A stretch of 64,000 bases of DNA from Marinomonas hwangdonensis (GTDB lineage Bacteria; Pseudomonadota; Gammaproteobacteria; Pseudomonadales; Marinomonadaceae), in the NCBI RefSeq assembly GCF_003721245.1, contig NZ_RIZG01000008.1, positions 62,001 through 126,000 of the forward strand, written 5' to 3'. Below, one piece after another: positions 57,640-64,000 of this stretch. Below the pieces are notes generated by a model, which saw only the letters and a program-made list of their open reading frames with translations, ran no database searches and was not told the DNA's origin. Position 1 is the first letter of the stretch; every line of letters starts with the position of its first letter. The translations under genes and the position numbers were made by a program.

Positions 57640-57651
57640 ATTGGATCCAAT
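57640..57651. promoter_or_regulatory. VanR operator O2
   Basis: Second identical ATTGGATCCAAT, centred 69 bp from O1 and 52 bp from O3. It lies upstream of the candidate vanA -35. Confidence 0.88.
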
Positions 57652-57666
57652 TTATGCATAACCATC

Positions 57667-57694
57667 TTGTTTTATCAATTTTTTTGAATATATT
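57667..57694 (+). promoter_or_regulatory. Candidate vanA promoter
   Basis: TTGTTT at 57667-57672, 16-bp spacer, TATATT at 57689-57694. Operator O3 overlaps the last -10 bases and the predicted start site, the usual arrangement for steric repression. Confidence 0.5.
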
Positions 57695-57703
57695 GGATCC
57701 AAT
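57692..57703. promoter_or_regulatory. VanR operator O3
   Basis: Third identical ATTGGATCCAAT (the palindrome extends to 14 bp, TATTGGATCCAATA, 57691-57704), 29 bp before the vanA start codon. Confidence 0.9.
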
Positions 57704-57732
57704 AAATAAAAATAAAAGCAGGAGAATGCCAA

Positions 57733-58854
57733 ATGAGTCAGCAAACTTATCCTAAAAATGCATGGTATGTGGCTGCCATGTCTGAAGAGGTGGCGGGCAG
57801 CCAACCTCTTGGTCGTAAAATCTGTGGCGAAAGCATTGCTTTTTATCGTTCTCATGACAATAAGATTGCTGCGGTATTGGATTTTTGTCCACACCGCGGT
57901 GCAGCGTTGTCGCTAGGGTATGTCGAAGAGGGGCTCTTGGTTTGTGGGTATCATGGTTTAAAAATAGGCGCCGATGGTAAAACCAAAGAGATGCCGTTGC
58001 AGCGTGTAAAAGGCTTTCCTTGCATGAAGTCTTATGCGGTAGATGAGCGTTATGGTTTCATTTGGGTGTGGCCGGGTGATCAATCACAAGCGGATAAAAG
58101 TTTGATTCCTCATTTAGAATGGGCGGTTAGTCCAGAATGGGCTTACGGTGGCGGTCTATACCATATCAACTGCGATTATCGTTTGATGATCGATAACCTC
58201 ATGGACTTAACCCACGAAACGTATGTGCATGCGAGCAGCATTGGTCAAAAAGAAATTGATGAATCCCCCGTTTCTACTGAAGTAGAAGGCGACAAAGTGA
58301 TTACTAGCCGTTTTATGGAAAATATTATGGCGCCACCATTCTGGCAAGCCGCACTTCGTGGCAACGGGCTGGCCGATAATGTCCCCGTTGATCGTTGGCA
58401 AATTTGTCGATTCAGTCCACCTTCCCATGTGATGATCGATGTGGGGGTTGCTCATGCTGGCAACGGTGGTTTTGATGCGCCAGCAAATAAAAAAGCCAGC
58501 AGTACCGTCGTGGACTTTATCACGCCAGAAACCGAGACCTCCATTTGGTATTTTTGGGGAATGGCACGTAACTTCAAGCCGGAAGATCAAGCGCTAACCG
58601 ATACGATTCGAGAAGGGCAAGGTAAGATCTTTGCTGAAGATTTAGAGGTGCTTGAACGTCAGCAACAAAACCTTTTGGCGTTTCCTGATTATGATTTATT
58701 GAAGTTAGACATTGATGCGGGTGGTGTGCAATCAAGACGTATTATTGATCGGCTCATAACTAAAGAACAGACAGCTAAAGAGCAGGTCGCCAAGGCGTCC
58801 ATTGCCGAGACACCTTCTCAGTCGTCTGTACCACTTCAAAAAGTGTCATTTTAA
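57733..58854 (+). CDS. vanA: Vanillate O-demethylase oxygenase subunit
   Basis: Rieske non-haem iron oxygenase that demethylates vanillate to protocatechuate and formaldehyde. The 373-residue protein has Rieske ligands Cys52, His54 ('CPHRG') and Cys71, His74 ('CGYHG'), and mononuclear iron ligands His161 and His166 in 'DNLMDLTHETYVH'. The 'WYFWGMARNF' and 'GGVQSRRIIDRL' segments match VanA. The last 31 residues (343-373) form a Lys/Glu/Ala/Ser-rich tail beyond the usual VanA end. AGGAG is 8 nt before the ATG. Needs VanB as electron donor. Confidence 0.94.
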   Translation: MSQQTYPKNAWYVAAMSEEVAGSQPLGRKICGESIAFYRSHDNKIAAVLDFCPHRGAALSLGYVEEGLLVCGYHGLKIGADGKTKEMPLQRVKGFPCMKSYAVDERYGFIWVWPGDQSQADKSLIPHLEWAVSPEWAYGGGLYHINCDYRLMIDNLMDLTHETYVHASSIGQKEIDESPVSTEVEGDKVITSRFMENIMAPPFWQAALRGNGLADNVPVDRWQICRFSPPSHVMIDVGVAHAGNGGFDAPANKKASSTVVDFITPETETSIWYFWGMARNFKPEDQALTDTIREGQGKIFAEDLEVLERQQQNLLAFPDYDLLKLDIDAGGVQSRRIIDRLITKEQTAKEQVAKASIAETPSQSSVPLQKVSF

Positions 58855-58862
58855 TATGATCA

Positions 58863-58905
58863 GCGCCAGCCAGAGAGTGGTTTTTATTTACTCTCAGGCT
58901 GGCGC
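58863..58905 (+). other. Strong stem-loop between vanA and vanB
   Basis: The 16-nt arms at 58863-58878 (GCGCCAGCCAGAGAGT) and 58890-58905 (ACTCTCAGGCTGGCGC) pair with one mismatch around an 11-nt loop. An A-run, not a U-run, follows on the plus strand, so it is not an intrinsic terminator. It begins 8 nt after the vanA stop and ends 30 nt before vanB; a role in RNA processing or 3'-end protection of vanA mRNA is plausible. Confidence 0.75.
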
Positions 58906-58935
58906 CTAAAAAAAATAACAGGTCAGGAGAGGCAA

Positions 58936-59892
58936 ATGATTCCGGTCATTGTAAGAAATGTTGTTACCGAAGCACAAGGTGTGGTTCGGCTTGTGCTAGG
59001 TTCTTTGGATGGCTCAGGGTTGCCTACTTTTGAGGCTGGTGCGCATATTGACATTAAGTTGCCAAGTGGTTTGCTTCGTCAATATTCATTATGTCGTTTG
59101 CAAGTGGAAGCGCAGTATTATGAAATTGCGGTTTTGAAAGACCCGCAATCAAGGGGAGGATCGGCCGAGGTGCATCGCTTGAAAATGGGGGATACCTTGT
59201 CGATAAGTGCCCCTAGAAATCATTTTCCATTAATAGATACAAGACGTCATAGCGTTTTAGTGGCTGGCGGTATCGGTGTAACACCTCTGTTGCCAATGGC
59301 GCAGCAGTTACAAAAAATGGATTTGCCTTTCGAATTTCATTATTGTTCGAAGTCACCGGACACGGCGGCATTTTCATCCGCGTTAAAAAGTGCCTCTTTT
59401 GCCGATAAAATGCATTTTCATTTTAGCCAAGTGGCGAGTTCTGGTCGAATGGATGTGGTTAATGTTTTATCACGCCACTCGAATCACTCGGAATTATATG
59501 TTTGTGGCCCCGCAGATTTTATTAATGACGTGTCGTTGCAGGCAAAAATGTTAGGTTGGCCTGAAGAGCGTATGCACAGAGAATTTTTTGCTGCGCCTGC
59601 TGTTGATGAGCATGTCGTTGAAAATACCGCGTTTAAAGTGAAAATTCATAGTACGGGTGAGATCTTTGATGTCGAGGCTGATCAGAGTATTTTTGAAGTA
59701 TTAGACAATAATGGTGTTTTTTTGGCAGTATCCTGTGAATCGGGTGTGTGCGGTACGTGCCAGACGGGTGTGATCGAGGGTGTTCCAGACCATCGAGATG
59801 TGTTTTTAACAGACCAAGAGCACGCCTCAGGAAAGCTAGTCATGCCCTGTTGCTCGCGTTCAAAAACGCCTATTTTAGAGCTAGACTTGTAA
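58936..59892 (+). CDS. vanB: Vanillate O-demethylase reductase subunit
   Basis: Class IA phthalate-dioxygenase-type reductase that passes electrons from NAD(P)H via flavin and a [2Fe-2S] cluster to VanA. Over 318 residues: flavin-binding domain with 'RQYSLC' (48-53), NAD-binding domain with 'GGIGVTPLLPMAQ' (111-123) and 'YVCGP', and a C-terminal plant-type ferredoxin domain with Cys267, Cys272, Cys275 and Cys305. AGGAGAGG precedes the ATG. Confidence 0.94.
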   Translation: MIPVIVRNVVTEAQGVVRLVLGSLDGSGLPTFEAGAHIDIKLPSGLLRQYSLCRLQVEAQYYEIAVLKDPQSRGGSAEVHRLKMGDTLSISAPRNHFPLIDTRRHSVLVAGGIGVTPLLPMAQQLQKMDLPFEFHYCSKSPDTAAFSSALKSASFADKMHFHFSQVASSGRMDVVNVLSRHSNHSELYVCGPADFINDVSLQAKMLGWPEERMHREFFAAPAVDEHVVENTAFKVKIHSTGEIFDVEADQSIFEVLDNNGVFLAVSCESGVCGTCQTGVIEGVPDHRDVFLTDQEHASGKLVMPCCSRSKTPILELDL

Positions 59893-59955
59893 TGCGAACC
59901 AACAGGATTTAAGGCGAGGACTTTTAAAGCTTGTTAGTCTTGGTGTATGGGATCG

Positions 59956-59993
59956 TCACTCAATGCAAAACAGCCATGTTTTACATTGAGTGA
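59956..59993. repeat. Inverted repeat between vanB and pyrG
   Basis: TCACTCAATGCAAAAC (59956-59971) and GTTTTACATTGAGTGA (59978-59993) are 16-nt arms with one mismatch and a 6-nt loop. No U-run follows on either strand. It may be a factor-independent 3'-end hairpin for vanB or an operator near the pyrG promoter. Confidence 0.6.
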
Positions 59994-60083
59994 AATGCCT
60001 TCCGATGTTATTATTTTCCCCCGTCCTGAAGGTAAAAATACTCTGCCTTCAAATCTTGTATTCTATTCATTAAGGCGGGTTAA

Positions 60084-61724
<1,641 letters not shown>

Positions 61725-61748
61725 GTAGATCAAACAGGCAGTTTGTGA

Positions 61749-63077
<1,329 letters not shown>

Positions 63078-63108
63078 TACCGTTTTGATTTACACAGTGT
63101 CTTGATCT

Positions 63109-63140
63109 AAAAAGGGAGAACCAAGTTCTCCCTTTTTTTT
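63109..63140 (+). terminator. Intrinsic terminator after eno
   Basis: Perfect 13-bp stem AAAAAGGGAGAAC (63109-63121) / GTTCTCCCTTTTT (63125-63137), 3-nt loop, T-tail. Confidence 0.93.
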
Positions 63141-63215
63141 CGTTTTTTTGCTTCAATTCCTTTGGCTTTAATTTTATGGTAACGGGAATGTTTAGGTTGG
63201 GTTGTTGAGGGTGCT

Positions 63216-63494
63216 ATGGCGCGTCTATTACTGTTGTTTTTTTTGTGTGCGATCGGCTATCAATCCTATCATTTGTACTTTGGTGAACAGGGTATAAAAC
63301 GACAAGAAGAATTAGCTAAGCAGATTGCCTATCAAGAGCGTATTAATCAACGCCTCCAGCACCGCAATCAAGCGCTTAGGGCTCAGGTAGATGACTTAAG
63401 GCTTGGTGATGAGGCGGTAGAAGAGCATGTTCGTAGTGAGCTGCAGTACATCAAAGACGGTGAAGTCTTTTATCGAATGGTGAATAAACAATGA
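63216..63494 (+). CDS. ftsB: Cell division protein FtsB
   Basis: Bitopic divisome protein that pairs with FtsL and FtsQ. The 92-residue protein has a short cytoplasmic start, one membrane helix (about residues 3-22), a periplasmic coiled coil rich in Glu/Gln/Arg (about 28-62) and the C-terminal 'EEHVRSELQYIKDGEVFYRMV' region. Its stop overlaps the ispD start (ATGA), as in E. coli. Confidence 0.94.
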   Translation: MARLLLLFFLCAIGYQSYHLYFGEQGIKRQEELAKQIAYQERINQRLQHRNQALRAQVDDLRLGDEAVEEHVRSELQYIKDGEVFYRMVNKQ

Positions 63495-64000
63495 CGTCGG
63501 CCTTGTGGGTTATCATCCCAGCTGCTGGAGTGGGGCAACGTATGCAAGCGGATTGCCCAAAACAATATCTGTCTCTTGCAGGACAAACCATTCTAGACCG
63601 CACTATCGATATTTTTATCTCCCACCCTATGATTGCTGGTGTGTTGGTTGGTGTCGGTGAAGCGGATGAATATTGGCCAGACTCCAAATGGTATCAACAT
63701 AAATCAGTACACAGTTTTGTCGGTGGTAAAGAGCGCAGTGATACCGTACAGGCAGGGCTTAAGTATTTGCTGAATTTAACCGGGTTGAAACAGCAAGAAG
63801 TCTTGGTGCATGATGCGGCCCGCCCTCTGTTGACGCATGCCGCGTTAGATCGAATTATTGATCACGCATCGGATCAAGGTGCGCTGTTGGCGATGCCTTC
63901 TAAAGATACGGTAAAACGTCAAGTGTCTGGCTCGCAGGTTGTTGAAACCACACTAGACCGAAACACCATATGGCTGGCTCAGACGCCACAGAAATTCCCT
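63491..64000 (+). CDS. ispD: 2-C-methyl-D-erythritol 4-phosphate cytidylyltransferase (5' part)
   Basis: Third step of the MEP isoprenoid pathway: CTP + MEP to CDP-ME. The first 170 codons are in the window with no stop and the gene runs off its end. The N-terminal signature 'VIIPAAGVGQRMQADCPKQYL' with the CTP-binding Gly loop and Lys, 'GGKERSDTVQAGL', and 'VHDAARPLL' are visible. The ATG at 63491 overlaps the ftsB stop. Confidence 0.95.
   Translation, partial: MTSALWVIIPAAGVGQRMQADCPKQYLSLAGQTILDRTIDIFISHPMIAGVLVGVGEADEYWPDSKWYQHKSVHSFVGGKERSDTVQAGLKYLLNLTGLKQQEVLVHDAARPLLTHAALDRIIDHASDQGALLAMPSKDTVKRQVSGSQVVETTLDRNTIWLAQTPQKFP

Noticed and set aside
58863..58905. Intrinsic terminator between vanA and vanB
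   Set aside because: The stem is strong, but an A-run rather than a T-run follows it on the coding strand.

Overview
The window is a gene-dense piece of a gammaproteobacterial chromosome. The gene order (lepA-lepB-rnc-era-recO-acpS; cysM-rlmD-relA-mazG; rpsB-tsf-pyrH-frr-uppS-cdsA-dxr-rseP-bamA-skp-lpxD-fabZ-lpxA-lpxB-rnhB-dnaE-accA-tilS; pyrG-eno-ftsB-ispD) resembles Pseudomonas and Oceanospirillales. The moderately AT-leaning composition and the protein sequences fit a marine genus such as Marinomonas. The genus is inference; the class-level placement is firm. Almost everything is intact core housekeeping, and no tRNA, rRNA, CRISPR array, IS element or prophage was seen.

Layout. 1-3.6 kb: the end of a periplasmic solute-binding protein, then divergent glycogen genes glgA and glgC. 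3.6-10.1 kb: riboflavin synthase, then the lepA-lepB-rnc-era-recO-acpS run; pdxJ, often found between recO and acpS, is absent. 10.1-18.8 kb: a BarA/GacS-type hybrid sensor kinase facing acpS, then cysM, rlmD, relA and mazG. 18.8-24.7 kb: ppc, adk, tsaB, uppP, rsmJ. 24.7-26.3 kb: slyX, a membrane-anchored cold-shock-domain protein, and tpx. 26.3-35.2 kb, mostly minus strand: panD, two unknown small proteins, dapE, a small plus-strand lipoprotein, an ArsC/YffB-like protein, dapD, dapC, glnD, map; this groups lysine/peptidoglycan precursor synthesis with nitrogen sensing. 35.2-54.2 kb, plus strand: translation factors, UMP kinase, isoprenoid and phospholipid synthesis, outer-membrane assembly, lipid A synthesis, RNase HII, the replicative polymerase and acetyl-CoA carboxylase alpha. 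54.3-55.7 kb: tilS. 55.7-59.9 kb: an accessory island with a P-loop kinase, a small DUF6482-like protein and a complete vanillate demethylation module (vanR divergent from vanA-vanB). 60.1-64 kb: pyrG, eno, ftsB and the start of ispD; kdsA, commonly between pyrG and eno, is absent.

The clearest regulatory structure is in the van intergenic region: three identical 12-bp palindromes ATTGGATCCAAT, the known VanR operator, one of them overlapping the likely vanA -10. A strong stem-loop without a U-tract separates vanA from vanB. Other points worth a second look are a plus-strand terminator that implies transcription antisense to the yffB-like gene, the membrane-tethered cold-shock protein with a small upstream ORF and hairpin, and two uncharacterised small genes between dapE and panD. 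I found no convincing wholly new multi-gene system; the van island and these small unknown genes are the accessory content.
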